DNA of 25,146 nt from an uncultured Clostridia bacterium (GCA_934255545.1 CAKQOE010000035.1:1-25146); one strand, 5' to 3'; shown: positions 6,363-14,905, counted from the first letter of the stretch. Numbers and translations: made by a program. The notes: generated from the sequence alone by a model not told the origin.

Positions 6363-7214
6363 ATGAAAAAGTTTTTAGCGGCAGCTTTATGCGTTGTAAT
6401 GGCGCTCGCAATGTTCGCAGGCTGCGGAAGTGAAAAGCAGCAGGCAGCTTCAGCATCTGCTGATAATGCAGGAAGCACTTCAGGACAGACATTTACAGTA
6501 GGCTTTGATGCCGAGTATCCGCCTTTCGGATATATGGATACAGACGGCTCATATACAGGCTTCGACCTTGAGCTCGCTCAGGCAGTATGCGATATGGAAG
6601 GCTGGAAATTCGTTGCAACTCCTATCGAGTGGAACTCAAAGGACATGGAGCTCGCATCAGGTTCCATAGACTGCATCTGGAACGGCTTCACTATGAACGG
6701 CCGTGAAGGTGACTATGAATTCTCAGTTCCTTACTGTGACAACAGCCAGGTAGTAGTAGTTAAGGAAGATTCAGGAATAAAGACACTCGCTGACCTCGCA
6801 GGCAAAAAAGTAGGCGTTCAGTCAGACTCAGCAGCAGAATCAGTACTTACAGATGAAGAACAGCAGAAGGCTCTGGGCGATACATTTGCTGGCATGCCTA
6901 AGTTCGGCGACTACAATACTGCATTTGCAGAGCTCGACGCAGGCGCTATCGACGCTATCGCAGTTGATATCGGCGTTGCAAACTATCAGCTCAAGGGCAG
7001 AGAGGGCTTCGTAAAGCTTGACGAATCACTCAACTCAGAGCAGTACGCTGTAGGCTTCAAGCTCGGCAACACTGAGCTTCGCGACAAAGTAAACGCTGAC
7101 CTCGAAAAGCTCGCTGAAGACGGAACTATCCAGAAGCTCGCTGAAAAGTACGAGATCGCAGACATGATCTGCATCGGCAACGGCGATGAGTCAGATTCTT
7201 CTGCAGCAGCATAA
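6363..7214 (+). CDS. Polar amino-acid ABC transporter, substrate-binding lipoprotein
   Basis: Extracellular binding protein of the polar amino-acid uptake (PAAT/His-Gln) family. It starts with a lipoprotein signal peptide (MKKFLAAALCVVMALAMF) and a lipobox ending AGC, so C21 is the likely lipidated residue, followed by a Ser/Ala/Gln-rich tether. The mature domain opens FTVGFDAEYPPFGYMD, characteristic of family 3 solute-binding proteins, with the later GFTMNGREGDYEFSVPY and LADLAGKKVGVQSDSAAE blocks. GGAGG lies 5 nt before ATG 6363; an ATG at 6351 would put that site inside the gene. The 283-residue length is normal. It heads the cluster with the permease and ATPase. The substrate is probably a polar or sulfur amino acid but cannot be fixed from sequence. 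Confidence 0.93.
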   Translation: MKKFLAAALCVVMALAMFAGCGSEKQQAASASADNAGSTSGQTFTVGFDAEYPPFGYMDTDGSYTGFDLELAQAVCDMEGWKFVATPIEWNSKDMELASGSIDCIWNGFTMNGREGDYEFSVPYCDNSQVVVVKEDSGIKTLADLAGKKVGVQSDSAAESVLTDEEQQKALGDTFAGMPKFGDYNTAFAELDAGAIDAIAVDIGVANYQLKGREGFVKLDESLNSEQYAVGFKLGNTELRDKVNADLEKLAEDGTIQKLAEKYEIADMICIGNGDESDSSAAA

Positions 7215-7225
7215 ATAATATAAGC

Positions 7226-7418
7226 AATAAGCGATGCATCGCTTATTCACGAAGTCCGCGCCCGCGCGGCAAAAGGGTCGAGGCCCGTTAAGCTAAAAGA
7301 AATATAACGATATATATGCAGGGACAGGCTGTAAAGGTTTGTCCCTGTTTGGTCGTATTGAATTATCGTTTTTATCACAAAGGACAGCCCGGCTGTCCCT
7401 CCTGTGCGGTGACGCACA
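7226..7418. repeat. Five tandem hairpins between the binding-protein and permease genes
   Basis: The 246-nt gap carries a perfect 22-nt palindrome (7226-7247, centre GATGCATC), CCGCGC-CC-GCGCGG (7256-7269), an 8-bp stem CAGGGACA/TGTCCCTG (7319-7347), the 8-1-8 palindrome GGACAGCC-C-GGCTGTCC (7382-7398), and TGTGCG-GTGA-CGCACA with a GNRA-type loop (7403-7418). None is followed by a long T tract except TTT after 7347. They may let the binding protein be made in excess over the membrane parts by partial termination or 3'-end protection. Confidence 0.6.
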
Positions 7419-7460
7419 AGGTATTGATTTATTGATTTATTGCATTTGGAGGACGGAATC

Positions 7461-8108
7461 ATGACTATGACAACTATTCTTTCGCAGCTGGCGTTCGGTC
7501 TGCTCAGGACGGTGGGGCTTTTCTGCTGGACGCTCGTGCTGTCGCTGCCTCTCGGCATGATCGTGTCGTTTGGCAGGATGTCGAAAAATCCTGTGCTCAG
7601 CTTCATAACAAAGATCTACATATCTATAATGCGCGGAACGCCGCTCATGCTGCAGCTCCTCGTTGTTTATTTCGGACCGTATTACCTTTTCGGGGCAAAT
7701 ATCGGCGCTTACAGATACCCGGCGATCGTTTTCGGTTTTGTTATAAACTACGCTGCGTACTTTGCGGAGATATTCCGTTCAGGCATACAGTCTATGCCGC
7801 AGGGACAGTATGAAGCTGCTGATGTGCTGGGTTATACGAAGAGCCAGACCTTTATGAAAATAATACTTCCGCAGGTGATAAAGCGAGTGCTTCCGCCTGT
7901 TACAAACGAAACTATTACACTTGTTAAGGATACATCTCTCGCTTACGCGCTGACTTACGCTGAAATGTTTACGCTCGCAAAGCAGATCGCTGCTGCGGAG
8001 CGCAGCTTCATCCCACTGTTCGTTGCAGGCGTATTTTACTATGTTTTCAATTATATAGTTGCAGAGATAATGAACCAGCTCGAAAAGAAGCTGAATTACT
8101 ACAAATAG
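7461..8108 (+). CDS. Polar amino-acid ABC transporter permease
   Basis: Inner-membrane channel subunit of the importer, 215 residues with about five hydrophobic segments, starting FGLLRTVGLFCWTLVLSLPLGMIV. The cytoplasmic EAA loop that docks on the ATPase is clear: YEAADVLGYTKSQTFMKIIL followed by PQ, near residues 114-135. An RGTPLMLQL block, typical of HisM/GlnP-type permeases, precedes it. GGAGG lies 8 nt before ATG 7461; a TTG at 7440 would add seven residues. Only one permease gene is present, so the channel is probably a homodimer. The next gene's ribosome binding site overlaps the stop codon, showing tight coupling to the ATPase. Confidence 0.93.
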   Translation: MTMTTILSQLAFGLLRTVGLFCWTLVLSLPLGMIVSFGRMSKNPVLSFITKIYISIMRGTPLMLQLLVVYFGPYYLFGANIGAYRYPAIVFGFVINYAAYFAEIFRSGIQSMPQGQYEAADVLGYTKSQTFMKIILPQVIKRVLPPVTNETITLVKDTSLAYALTYAEMFTLAKQIAAAERSFIPLFVAGVFYYVFNYIVAEIMNQLEKKLNYYK

Positions 8109-8118
8109 GAGGCTTACG

Positions 8119-8880
8119 ATGCGAGTACTTGAGATGAATCACATAAAAAAGCACTTCGGTGACCTTGAGGTGCTTAAGGATATCAGCTTTTCAGTCGATG
8201 AAGGACAGGTAGTGTCTATCATAGGACCTTCCGGCTCAGGAAAATCGACTATCCTCAGATGCGCTACAATGCTTGAGACTATAGACGGCGGCGAATTTTC
8301 ATATTTTGGCAAGAAAGCTGCGCATGAGGAAAACGGCAAAGTCGTTTATGCCGGTAAGGCTGAGCTTGCTGACATAAAGAAGGATTTTGGACTTGTTTTC
8401 CAGAGCTTTAATCTTTTCCCTCATTATTCTGTTATAAAAAATCTTACTGACGCGCCTATAAATGTACAGAAACGCAATAAGGACGAAGTCTTTGCTGAGG
8501 CGCGCGACCTGCTTGACAGGATGGGCCTCAAGGACAAGGAGGACTACTATCCATATCAGCTTTCAGGCGGTCAGTCTCAGAGAGTTGCGATAGCAAGAGC
8601 GCTGGCGCTCAAGCCAAAGATATTATTCTTTGACGAACCGACGTCGGCTCTCGATCCTGAGCTTACAGGCGAAGTCCTTAAGGTCATAAAGTCTCTTACA
8701 GAGCTTGATATGACTATGGTCATCGTTACGCACGAGATGAAATTCGCGCATGATATATCAGACAGGATGATATTCATGGACGGCGGCGTTATAGTTGAAG
8801 ACTGCTCGCCGGAAGAAATGTTCAAGTCAGACAACGAGCGTCTGCGCGCGTTCCTTGGCAAGCTTGAGCAGTCGTATTAA
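8119..8880 (+). CDS. Polar amino-acid ABC transporter ATP-binding protein
   Basis: Energy-coupling ATPase of the importer. Walker A GPSGSGKST (36-44), Q-loop FQSFNLFP near 94-101, signature LSGGQSQR (148-155), Walker B ILFFDEP (168-174, with D172 and E173), D-loop SALDPE and switch histidine in IVTHEM are all intact. The signature has Ser where GlnQ/HisP proteins usually have a second Gln. A modest insertion near residues 64-88 (GKKAAHEENGKVVYAGKAELADI) sits where HisP-like proteins vary. Its AGGAGG overlaps the permease stop and lies 6 nt before the ATG. A strong terminator follows at 8914, closing the operon. Confidence 0.95.
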   Translation: MRVLEMNHIKKHFGDLEVLKDISFSVDEGQVVSIIGPSGSGKSTILRCATMLETIDGGEFSYFGKKAAHEENGKVVYAGKAELADIKKDFGLVFQSFNLFPHYSVIKNLTDAPINVQKRNKDEVFAEARDLLDRMGLKDKEDYYPYQLSGGQSQRVAIARALALKPKILFFDEPTSALDPELTGEVLKVIKSLTELDMTMVIVTHEMKFAHDISDRMIFMDGGVIVEDCSPEEMFKSDNERLRAFLGKLEQSY

Positions 8881-8913
8881 ATTTATTAATTATTGATATG
8901 ATTGAAAGATAAG

Positions 8914-8956
8914 AGCGTTTCGGCTGCAGCCCACATACAGTCGGAACGCTTTTTTA
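8914..8956 (+). terminator. Intrinsic terminator of the ABC importer operon
   Basis: Arms 8914-8926 and 8938-8950 (AGCGTT...AACGCT with internal mismatches) followed by TTTTTT. Confidence 0.85.
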
Positions 8957-8988
8957 AAAATAAAAATATGATCTTAAAATAAAAACAG

Positions 8989-9017
8989 TTGTTCTGAAAA
9001 TATGATTATGGTATAAT
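8989..9017 (+). promoter_or_regulatory. Promoter upstream of the exonuclease gene
   Basis: TTGTTC (8989-8994), 17-bp spacer, TATAAT (9012-9017). A second TATAAT at 9069-9074 would put the family A palindrome (9044-9060) where its -35 should be. Confidence 0.6.
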
Positions 9018-9042
9018 GACTGCAATAAAAACGAAAATTGCA

Positions 9043-9060
9043 GCGCGCGCCCGGCGCGCG
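9043..9060. repeat. GC palindrome, family A copy 3
   Basis: The 18-mer containing CGCGCGCC-C-GGCGCGCG, identical to 4347-4364 and 25000-25017. It lies in the 5' leader of the exonuclease gene, between two candidate -10 boxes. Confidence 0.85.
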
Positions 9061-9122
9061 GTATGCTGTATAATGTAAGATATGTTGGAATTGAAATACA
9101 GGATATAAATGAAAGGAGCATT

Positions 9123-10124
9123 ATGCGCATAATAGAAGAATATATAAACGGCCAGTTTTATTCCTCGCCCATATTTGACGAATATTTCGGCGGACTCGAT
9201 ATAGTTGTAGCAGATATAGAAACAACAGGCCTTTCACCGAAAAGCTCAGCGGTCATACTCGGCGGAGCTGTGTTCGGTGACGGTGCAGACAGAAAGGCTG
9301 TACAGTTCTTCGGAGATACTACTGACGACGAAGCAGAGCTGCTGCAGCGCTATGCGCAGCTCCTGAGCCGCGCAGACGTTATAGTTACATACAACGGACA
9401 GCGCTTCGATATACCGTTCCTGGTTCACAGGATGAAAAAGCACGGACTCGACACTGCGCCGCTCGAAAAACTGTATTCGGTAGATATGTACAGAGTTTTA
9501 AAGTACCACTCGCATCTGCCTGAGATACTTCCAAACATGAAGCAAAAGACAGTGGAAGTGTTCCTCGGAGACTCAGAGAGCCGCACGGATGAGATAGACG
9601 GCGCGCAGAGCGTCGAGCTTTATAACGAGTATACGCGCAGCACAGGCGCGCGAAGAGGCGAGATACTTGACTATATACTGCTTCACAACCGCGATGATAT
9701 AGTAAGGCTCTCGGACATGATGCGCATCATAAAAACGCTCGATCTTCATGAGATCATGTACTCGTCGGGATTTCCTATGACTATAGGCGAGACAGATATA
9801 CATATAGAAAAAATAAAAATATCAAAAGGAAAGCTTGTTGCGGAAGGCAGCGTAAAAGGCGATCCGTCAGGCTATACATGCTTCGGAGACACATCAGAGC
9901 TTCAGATAGACGAAAAGGATGGAAGACTTAAGCTTGAGATAATGTGCGACGAGATAAATGAATACACCGTAGCGGATCTCCGTCCGCTCAATGCTGATAT
10001 AAAGTCGCTTCAGGAGCTTGGCGGATACGAGAGCGGATATCTTATACTTAAGAGCGGAAAAGACGTGCGTCATCATGAAGCAAATCTTCTCGTGAGGACG
10101 GTATTGTATAATATGCTCGGTTAG
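9123..10124 (+). CDS. RNase H-fold exonuclease, YprB-like
   Basis: Predicted DEDD-type 3'-5' exonuclease with a ribonuclease H-like fold, as in the YprB family; the substrate is not established. The exonuclease blocks are in order: VVADIETTGL with D31 and E33, VTYNGQRFDIPFL with N91 and D96, and HNRDDIVRL near 188-196 with D192 as the likely last acidic ligand. After about residue 210 comes a smaller beta-rich domain (KISKGKLVAEGSVKGDPSGY). Total length is 333 residues. AAAGGAG lies 4 nt before ATG 9123; an ATG at 9063 would add twenty residues and begin immediately after the GC palindrome, which is less likely. It appears to be a single-gene unit. Some relatives carry tetratricopeptide repeats, which are absent here. 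Confidence 0.82.
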   Translation: MRIIEEYINGQFYSSPIFDEYFGGLDIVVADIETTGLSPKSSAVILGGAVFGDGADRKAVQFFGDTTDDEAELLQRYAQLLSRADVIVTYNGQRFDIPFLVHRMKKHGLDTAPLEKLYSVDMYRVLKYHSHLPEILPNMKQKTVEVFLGDSESRTDEIDGAQSVELYNEYTRSTGARRGEILDYILLHNRDDIVRLSDMMRIIKTLDLHEIMYSSGFPMTIGETDIHIEKIKISKGKLVAEGSVKGDPSGYTCFGDTSELQIDEKDGRLKLEIMCDEINEYTVADLRPLNADIKSLQELGGYESGYLILKSGKDVRHHEANLLVRTVLYNMLG

Positions 10125-10137
10125 CCGGTAAATATAT

Positions 10138-10166
10138 TTGCATAAGAAGGCGTTTGACCATATAAT
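10138..10166 (+). promoter_or_regulatory. Promoter of proA
   Basis: TTGCAT (10138-10143), exactly 17-bp spacer, TATAAT (10161-10166). The leader is about 28 nt. Confidence 0.85.
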
Positions 10167-10200
10167 CATATAAGAATGTTTTTTAAGGAGGTACAGCATA

Positions 10201-11496
10201 ATGCATAATATGGAAGAAAAAACTATAAGAGAAAAGGCAAGAGAAATGAAGCTTGCGTCACCGCACATGGCAGCTGTCCCCGAAAAGACAAGGAACGCAG
10301 CTCTTGAAGCGATAGCAGACGCCCTCATGACCAATAAATCCGCTATAATGGAAGAAAACGCAAAAGACATGAAAGCCGCAGAAGAAAAAGGCATATCAGC
10401 GCCTGTGATGAAGCGTCTGAGATTTGACGATGCAAAGATTGCAGATGTGCTGAGCGGCATAAAGAGCCTCATAGGACTTCCTGACCCGCTCAACAGACAG
10501 CTCCTTAAGCGAGAACTCGACAGCGACCTTCTGCTTGTGAAGGAATCATGCCCGATCGGCGTTATCGGCGTCATATTTGAAGCGCGCCCCGATGCTATGG
10601 TACAGGTATCGACTTTATGCGTAAAAAGCGGAAACTGCGTGATACTCAAGGGCGGCAGCGAGGCGAAGCTTACAAACAGAAAGCTTTTCAGCGTTATACG
10701 CGACGCAGCTGTTTCAGCAGGACTTCCTGCGAGCGCGATGATGCTCGCCGAGACTCATGACGATATAGATCAGCTCCTGGGCTGCAATGACTCGATAGAC
10801 CTTCTGATACCGAGAGGATCGAATGAGTTCGTCCAGCATATCATGAACAACACAAAGATCCCTGTGATGGGCCATGCAGACGGCATATGCCACATATACG
10901 TTGACAGCTCCGCTGACATAGAAAAAGCTGTAAGGATAATAACAGACGCAAAGACCCAGTATGTTGCAGCATGCAATGCTGCGGAGACGCTCCTCGTGCA
11001 TCGCGATATAGCAGGAAAGCTCATGCCGGCGCTTGCTGAGTCTTTTGAAAAGAATCATGTAACGCTTCGCGGAACGTCTGATATAGCAGATATAGTAACC
11101 TGTGAGCCTGCGGATGAGCAGGATTTTGCTACAGAATATCTTGACTATATCATTTCAGCTAAGACAGTTGATTCTATTGACGAAGCCATAGATCATATAA
11201 ACAAGTACGGATCTCATCATACAGACGCTATCATAACAGAGGATGCAGACGCTGCGGCGAAGTTCATGCAGCTCGTTGATTCTGCGGGAGTATATCAGAA
11301 CTGCTCTACGAGGTTTGCGGACGGCTTCAGATACGGTTTCGGTGCAGAGGTCGGTATAAGTACAGGCAAGCTGCACGCGCGAGGACCTGTAGGGCTTGAC
11401 GGCCTTGTTACCTATAAGTACAAGATTTTTGGCAACGGAAACATAGTAGGCGATTACGCTGACGGAACGAGAAAGTTCAATTTCAAAGATCTTTAA
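10201..11496 (+). CDS. proA: Glutamate-5-semialdehyde dehydrogenase (gamma-glutamyl phosphate reductase)
   Basis: Second step of proline synthesis: NADPH-dependent reduction of gamma-glutamyl phosphate to glutamate semialdehyde. At 431 residues it is full length. The catalytic cysteine is C258 in VAACNAAETLLVH. Other family blocks are PIGVIGVIFEARPDA, NCVILKGGSEA, the LIPRGSNEFVQHI segment and the C-terminal GFRYGFGAEVGISTGKLHAR. AAGGAGG lies upstream of ATG 10201 with normal spacing, and a near-consensus promoter starts 63 nt before the gene. The partner kinase gene proB is not adjacent: purB lies between. In most bacteria proB and proA overlap or abut, so the split is unusual. Confidence 0.97.
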   Translation: MHNMEEKTIREKAREMKLASPHMAAVPEKTRNAALEAIADALMTNKSAIMEENAKDMKAAEEKGISAPVMKRLRFDDAKIADVLSGIKSLIGLPDPLNRQLLKRELDSDLLLVKESCPIGVIGVIFEARPDAMVQVSTLCVKSGNCVILKGGSEAKLTNRKLFSVIRDAAVSAGLPASAMMLAETHDDIDQLLGCNDSIDLLIPRGSNEFVQHIMNNTKIPVMGHADGICHIYVDSSADIEKAVRIITDAKTQYVAACNAAETLLVHRDIAGKLMPALAESFEKNHVTLRGTSDIADIVTCEPADEQDFATEYLDYIISAKTVDSIDEAIDHINKYGSHHTDAIITEDADAAAKFMQLVDSAGVYQNCSTRFADGFRYGFGAEVGISTGKLHARGPVGLDGLVTYKYKIFGNGNIVGDYADGTRKFNFKDL

Positions 11497-11513
11497 TATA
11501 CAAAGCTTATCAT

Positions 11514-11529
11514 GACGCCGGGAGGCGTC
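11514..11529. repeat. GC hairpin with GNRA-type loop after proA
   Basis: GACGCC-GGGA-GGCGTC, 6-bp arms closed by GGGA, in the 86-nt proA-purB gap. No T tract follows, so it is not a clear terminator, and purB may be read through from proA. Confidence 0.55.
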
Positions 11530-11582
11530 GCAATATATAAAATATTATTTATTAATGGCGACATTAAAAACGGGAGGAATTA

Positions 11583-13016
11583 ATGAGCAGACCAGCATAT
11601 GAAAATCCATTGATCAAAAGATATACAAGTAAGGAAATGTCACACGTTTTTTCACCTGACAAGAAGTTCACTACATGGCGCGAGCTTTGGATCGCTCTTG
11701 CAGAGGCAGAAAAGGAACTCGGACTCGATATAACTGATGAGCAGATAGCAGAGCTCAGGGCTCATAAGGACGATATAAACTATGAAGTAGCAGAAGCGCG
11801 TGAAAAGGAAGTACGCCACGATGTAATGTCACACGTTTACGCATACGGCGTTCAGTGCCCTAAGGCAAAGGGTATAATCCATCTCGGAGCTACGAGCGCT
11901 TATGTTGGCGACAATACAGACATCATACAGCTTCGCGAAGGTCTCGTGATAATAAAGCATAAGCTTGCAGATCTCTTATCGCGCCTCAGCGAGTTTGCCA
12001 TTGCCAACAAAGATGTGCCGACGCTCGGATTTACGCACTTCCAGCCTGCACAGCTCACTACGGTAGGCAAGAGAGCTACTTTATGGATGCAGGACTTTTA
12101 TTTCGATTATCTCGATGTATGCGAGCAGATAGACAAGCTCATGCTCCTCGGCGTAAAGGGAACTACAGGAACTCAGGCAAGCTTTTTAGATCTGTTTGAC
12201 GGCGATCATGAAAAGGTAAAGGAACTTGACAGAAAGGTAGTTCATAAGATGGGCTTTGAAAAGTCAGTTCCTGTTTCAGGCCAGACTTATACAAGAAAGA
12301 TCGATTTCAGAGTACTTGCAGTGCTCAGCGGCATAGCTCAGAGCGCTCACAAGATGACTAACGATATCCGTCTCCTGCAGCACCTTAAGGAGGTTGAAGA
12401 ACCGTTTGAAAAGAATCAGATCGGTTCATCAGCTATGGCTTACAAGAGAAATCCTATGAGAAGCGAACGTATCGCGTCACTTTCAAGATATGTCATATCA
12501 AACAACCTGTCAGCAGCTATGACAGCTTCAACTCAGTGGTTCGAAAGAACGCTCGATGACTCTGCAAACAGACGTCTTATACTCCCTGAGAGCTTTATGG
12601 CTATAGACGCTATACTTGATATAGCTGTAAACGTATGCTCAGGACTCGTAGTATACAAGGAAGTTATCCGCAAGCACGTTATGTCAGAGATACCGTTCAT
12701 GGCTACTGAAAACATCATCATGGAAGCAGTAAAGAAGGGCGGAGACCGCCAGGAGCTTCACGAGGGCATAAGAGTACACTCTATGGAAGCAGGACGCCAG
12801 GTAAAGGAATTCGGACAGCCTAACGACCTTCTCCAGAGGATAGCGGAAGACCCTATGTTCGGCCTGAGCGGCGAGGATGTAGAAAAGCTTACAGAGCCTT
12901 CTGACTACATAGGACGCTCTTCAAAGCAGACTGAGGAATTCGTAGCAGAGTACATAAAGCCTGTTATAGAAGAAAACAAGGAATACCTCGGCAGAGATGT
13001 TGAACTGAACGTATAG
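11583..13016 (+). CDS. purB: Adenylosuccinate lyase
   Basis: Acts twice in purine synthesis, cleaving fumarate from SAICAR and from adenylosuccinate. The fumarase/aspartase superfamily signature is GSSAMAYKRNPMRSE (281-295), with the catalytic serine in the flexible S282-S283 loop. The conserved histidine is H152 in GFTHFQPAQ, and LGATSAYVGDNTD (101-113) is the substrate-binding block. The 477-residue length matches the longer PurB form. GGGAGG lies 5 nt before the ATG. It sits between proA and proB without other purine genes. No promoter of its own is obvious in the 86-nt gap, which holds a GNRA-closed hairpin. Confidence 0.97.
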   Translation: MSRPAYENPLIKRYTSKEMSHVFSPDKKFTTWRELWIALAEAEKELGLDITDEQIAELRAHKDDINYEVAEAREKEVRHDVMSHVYAYGVQCPKAKGIIHLGATSAYVGDNTDIIQLREGLVIIKHKLADLLSRLSEFAIANKDVPTLGFTHFQPAQLTTVGKRATLWMQDFYFDYLDVCEQIDKLMLLGVKGTTGTQASFLDLFDGDHEKVKELDRKVVHKMGFEKSVPVSGQTYTRKIDFRVLAVLSGIAQSAHKMTNDIRLLQHLKEVEEPFEKNQIGSSAMAYKRNPMRSERIASLSRYVISNNLSAAMTASTQWFERTLDDSANRRLILPESFMAIDAILDIAVNVCSGLVVYKEVIRKHVMSEIPFMATENIIMEAVKKGGDRQELHEGIRVHSMEAGRQVKEFGQPNDLLQRIAEDPMFGLSGEDVEKLTEPSDYIGRSSKQTEEFVAEYIKPVIEENKEYLGRDVELNV

Positions 13017-13066
13017 ACGATAGCATACAGCTGAACACGTTTAAAAGGAAACGTTTAACAAGTGAT

Positions 13067-13864
13067 ATGAAAACACCTGAACAACTTATACGGGAATCGA
13101 AAAAAATAGTCATAAAGCTTGGAAGCAATACGATTTCCGACGAGACCGGAAAGGTCAACAGAGAAATAATGAAAGCTATCACCGCCCAGGTGATGCAGCT
13201 CATAAACAGCGGCAAGCGCGTGGTCATAGTATCTTCCGGCGCAGGAAGCTGCGGTGTTGCCGCTATAAACAAATGGAGCCGCAAGAGCGATATAAACTAC
13301 AAGCAGGCGCTTTGCGCCATAGGCCAGGTAGAGCTCATGAATGCGTACAAGGAGCTTTTCAGCGAGTACGGACTTCACGTAGCGCAGCTGCTCCTCACAA
13401 AGGAAGATTTCCAGGATCACCATCGCGAGCTCAATATCCGGAACGCGCTCTTCACGCTCGTTGACGAGGGCGTCATCCCTATCGTAAACGAAAACGACAG
13501 CGTAAGCGTAGACGAGATAAAGATAGGCGACAACGATACGCTAAGCGCTCTTACAGCAAATCTCTGGGCGGCCGATCTGCTCATACTCATGAGCGACATA
13601 GACGGCGTTTATGACAAGGATCCGAATACATATGATGATGCAGTACTTATCGAGTCTGTAAGCAATGTAGAGGAGCTCAGAAAGAATATAAGCACCGAAG
13701 GAAAGAGCGAGTTCGGTACAGGCGGCATGGTAACAAAGCTGCACGCAGCTGAGATCGTAAACAGATTCGGCGCCTCTATGATCATAACGAACAGCCGTAA
13801 GGAAAATATACTCGGAAAGCTCGCCGCAGGCGAGGAAAAAGCAACAGTTTTCTGCTGCGAGTAA
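13067..13864 (+). CDS. proB: Glutamate 5-kinase, short form without PUA domain
   Basis: First, usually feedback-inhibited, step of proline synthesis: phosphorylates glutamate. The amino-acid kinase fold is complete: IVIKLGSNTI (14-23), VVIVSSGAGSCGV (52-64), IVNENDSVSVDEIKIGDND (139-157), LMSDIDGVYDKDP (174-186) and EFGTGGMVTKLHAAE (215-229). The 265-residue length ends right after the kinase domain, lacking the C-terminal PUA domain of the E. coli-type enzyme, as in some other short ProBs. ATG 13067 has no strong ribosome binding site: AAAAGGA is about 18 nt away, in the loop of a small hairpin (ACGTTT/AAACGT, 13037-13054). Translation may therefore be weak or coupled. It follows purB by 50 nt and is likely cotranscribed. 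Confidence 0.95.
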   Translation: MKTPEQLIRESKKIVIKLGSNTISDETGKVNREIMKAITAQVMQLINSGKRVVIVSSGAGSCGVAAINKWSRKSDINYKQALCAIGQVELMNAYKELFSEYGLHVAQLLLTKEDFQDHHRELNIRNALFTLVDEGVIPIVNENDSVSVDEIKIGDNDTLSALTANLWAADLLILMSDIDGVYDKDPNTYDDAVLIESVSNVEELRKNISTEGKSEFGTGGMVTKLHAAEIVNRFGASMIITNSRKENILGKLAAGEEKATVFCCE

Positions 13865-13907
13865 GCAGTTATGGAAATTCCATGACAGGAAACAATAAAA
13901 TAAGATC

Positions 13908-13924
13908 TGCGCGCCCGGCGCGCA
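13908..13924. repeat. GC palindrome, family A copy 4 (compensatory change)
   Basis: TGCGCGCC-C-GGCGCGCA: the outer C-G pair of copies 2, 3 and 7 is replaced by T-A, keeping perfect 8-bp arms. It is followed by AGGCATGCC, a flank shared with the GTGA-loop hairpin at 23355. Confidence 0.85.
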
Positions 13925-13931
13925 GGCATGC

Positions 13932-13976
13932 CAAAGGCGGCACGCGGTCACACATAAGTGTCGTGTGCCGCCTTTG
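13932..13976. terminator. Long hairpin after proB, probable terminator
   Basis: Arms 13932-13943 and 13965-13976 pair perfectly over 12 bp (AAAGGCGGCAC with GTGCCGCCTTT), followed by an AT-rich stretch with TTTTTT at 13990-13995. It separates the proA-purB-proB unit from proC. Confidence 0.65.
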
Positions 13977-14000
13977 CTTATAAAAACAATTTTTTAATAT

Positions 14001-14019
14001 AGTTATTATATATATAACT
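14001..14019. promoter_or_regulatory. AT-rich inverted repeat upstream of proC
   Basis: AGTTAT-TATATAT-ATAACT, in the region that must hold the proC promoter. It could be an operator or simply AT-rich promoter DNA. Confidence 0.3.
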
Positions 14020-14057
14020 TATAAAATATTTCAAAAAACAAAAGGAGAAAAAGTAGA

Positions 14058-14867
14058 ATGAAATTAGGAATAATAGGTGCCGGAAACATGGGAACGGCGA
14101 TCATAAAAGGTTACATAGCAGCAGGCGCAGACGCTTCGAACATCATAGTATGCGGTCATCATCCTGAAAAGCTCGAAGCGATGAAGTCAGAACTCAGCAT
14201 AACGATCGCACCGGATGTATCATCACTTACAGACGCATCAGACGCAGTCATGGTCGCGGTAAAGCCAAAAGATATGGCAAAAGTCCTTGCAGAAGCAGCT
14301 CCGCGCCTTAAAGAGAGCCAGCTCATAATATCCATAGCAGCAGGAAAGAGTATACAGGCGATATCAGAAATGCTCGACAGCGCTGCCGTCCCGGCAGACA
14401 AGCGCAAGATAATACGCGTCATGCCTAACACGCCGGCGATGGTAGGTGAGGCTATGAGCGCGCTTTGCAGAAATGAAGCCGTGTCAGACGAAGAATTTGC
14501 ATCTGTAATGGAAATTTTTACAGGAATAGGCAAGGCATCGGAGATAACAGAAAATCTTATGGATGTAGTCGGCGCAGTATCAGGCTGCAGCCCTGCATAC
14601 GTATACATGTTTATAGAAGCCATGGCTGACGGCGGCGTAAAGTCAGGAATGCCGCGCGCCCAGGCATATGAGTTTGCTGCGCAGTCGGTACTCGGCGCTG
14701 CAAAGATGGTGCTTGAGACAGGCGAGCATCCGGGAGCTCTGAAGGATGCAGTATGCTCGCCGGGAGGTACTACGATAGAAGCAGTAAGCGTGCTCGAGCG
14801 CGGCGGGTTTCGCAGTACGATAATAGATGCCGTCACAGCCGCTACGGAAAAGTCTAAAAATATGTAA
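14058..14867 (+). CDS. proC: Pyrroline-5-carboxylate reductase
   Basis: Last step of proline synthesis, reducing pyrroline-5-carboxylate with NAD(P)H. The Rossmann fingerprint GIIGAGNMGTAII (4-16) opens the protein, VAVKPKDM follows mid-domain, and the family signature is near residues 226-243, ending SPGGTTIEA. GCSPAYVYMFIEAMADGGVK is the conserved dimer-domain block. The 269-residue length is standard. AAAGGAG lies 10 nt before ATG 14058. It follows proB after a GC palindrome and a 12-bp hairpin, so it probably has its own promoter while still completing the glutamate-to-proline pathway within 5 kb. Confidence 0.96.
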   Translation: MKLGIIGAGNMGTAIIKGYIAAGADASNIIVCGHHPEKLEAMKSELSITIAPDVSSLTDASDAVMVAVKPKDMAKVLAEAAPRLKESQLIISIAAGKSIQAISEMLDSAAVPADKRKIIRVMPNTPAMVGEAMSALCRNEAVSDEEFASVMEIFTGIGKASEITENLMDVVGAVSGCSPAYVYMFIEAMADGGVKSGMPRAQAYEFAAQSVLGAAKMVLETGEHPGALKDAVCSPGGTTIEAVSVLERGGFRSTIIDAVTAATEKSKNM

Positions 14868-14905
14868 AGCAGATGATTAAGCAACAGTGTTATATGATTT
14901 TCAGG

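Noticed and set aside
9894..10649. Minus-strand ORF of 251 codons across the exonuclease-proA junction
   Set aside because: It crosses a promoter and two well-supported genes on the other strand, with no start signal.
14159..14884. Minus-strand ORF of 241 codons opposite proC
   Set aside because: Antisense shadow caused by codon bias; proC on the plus strand has full family motifs and a ribosome binding site.
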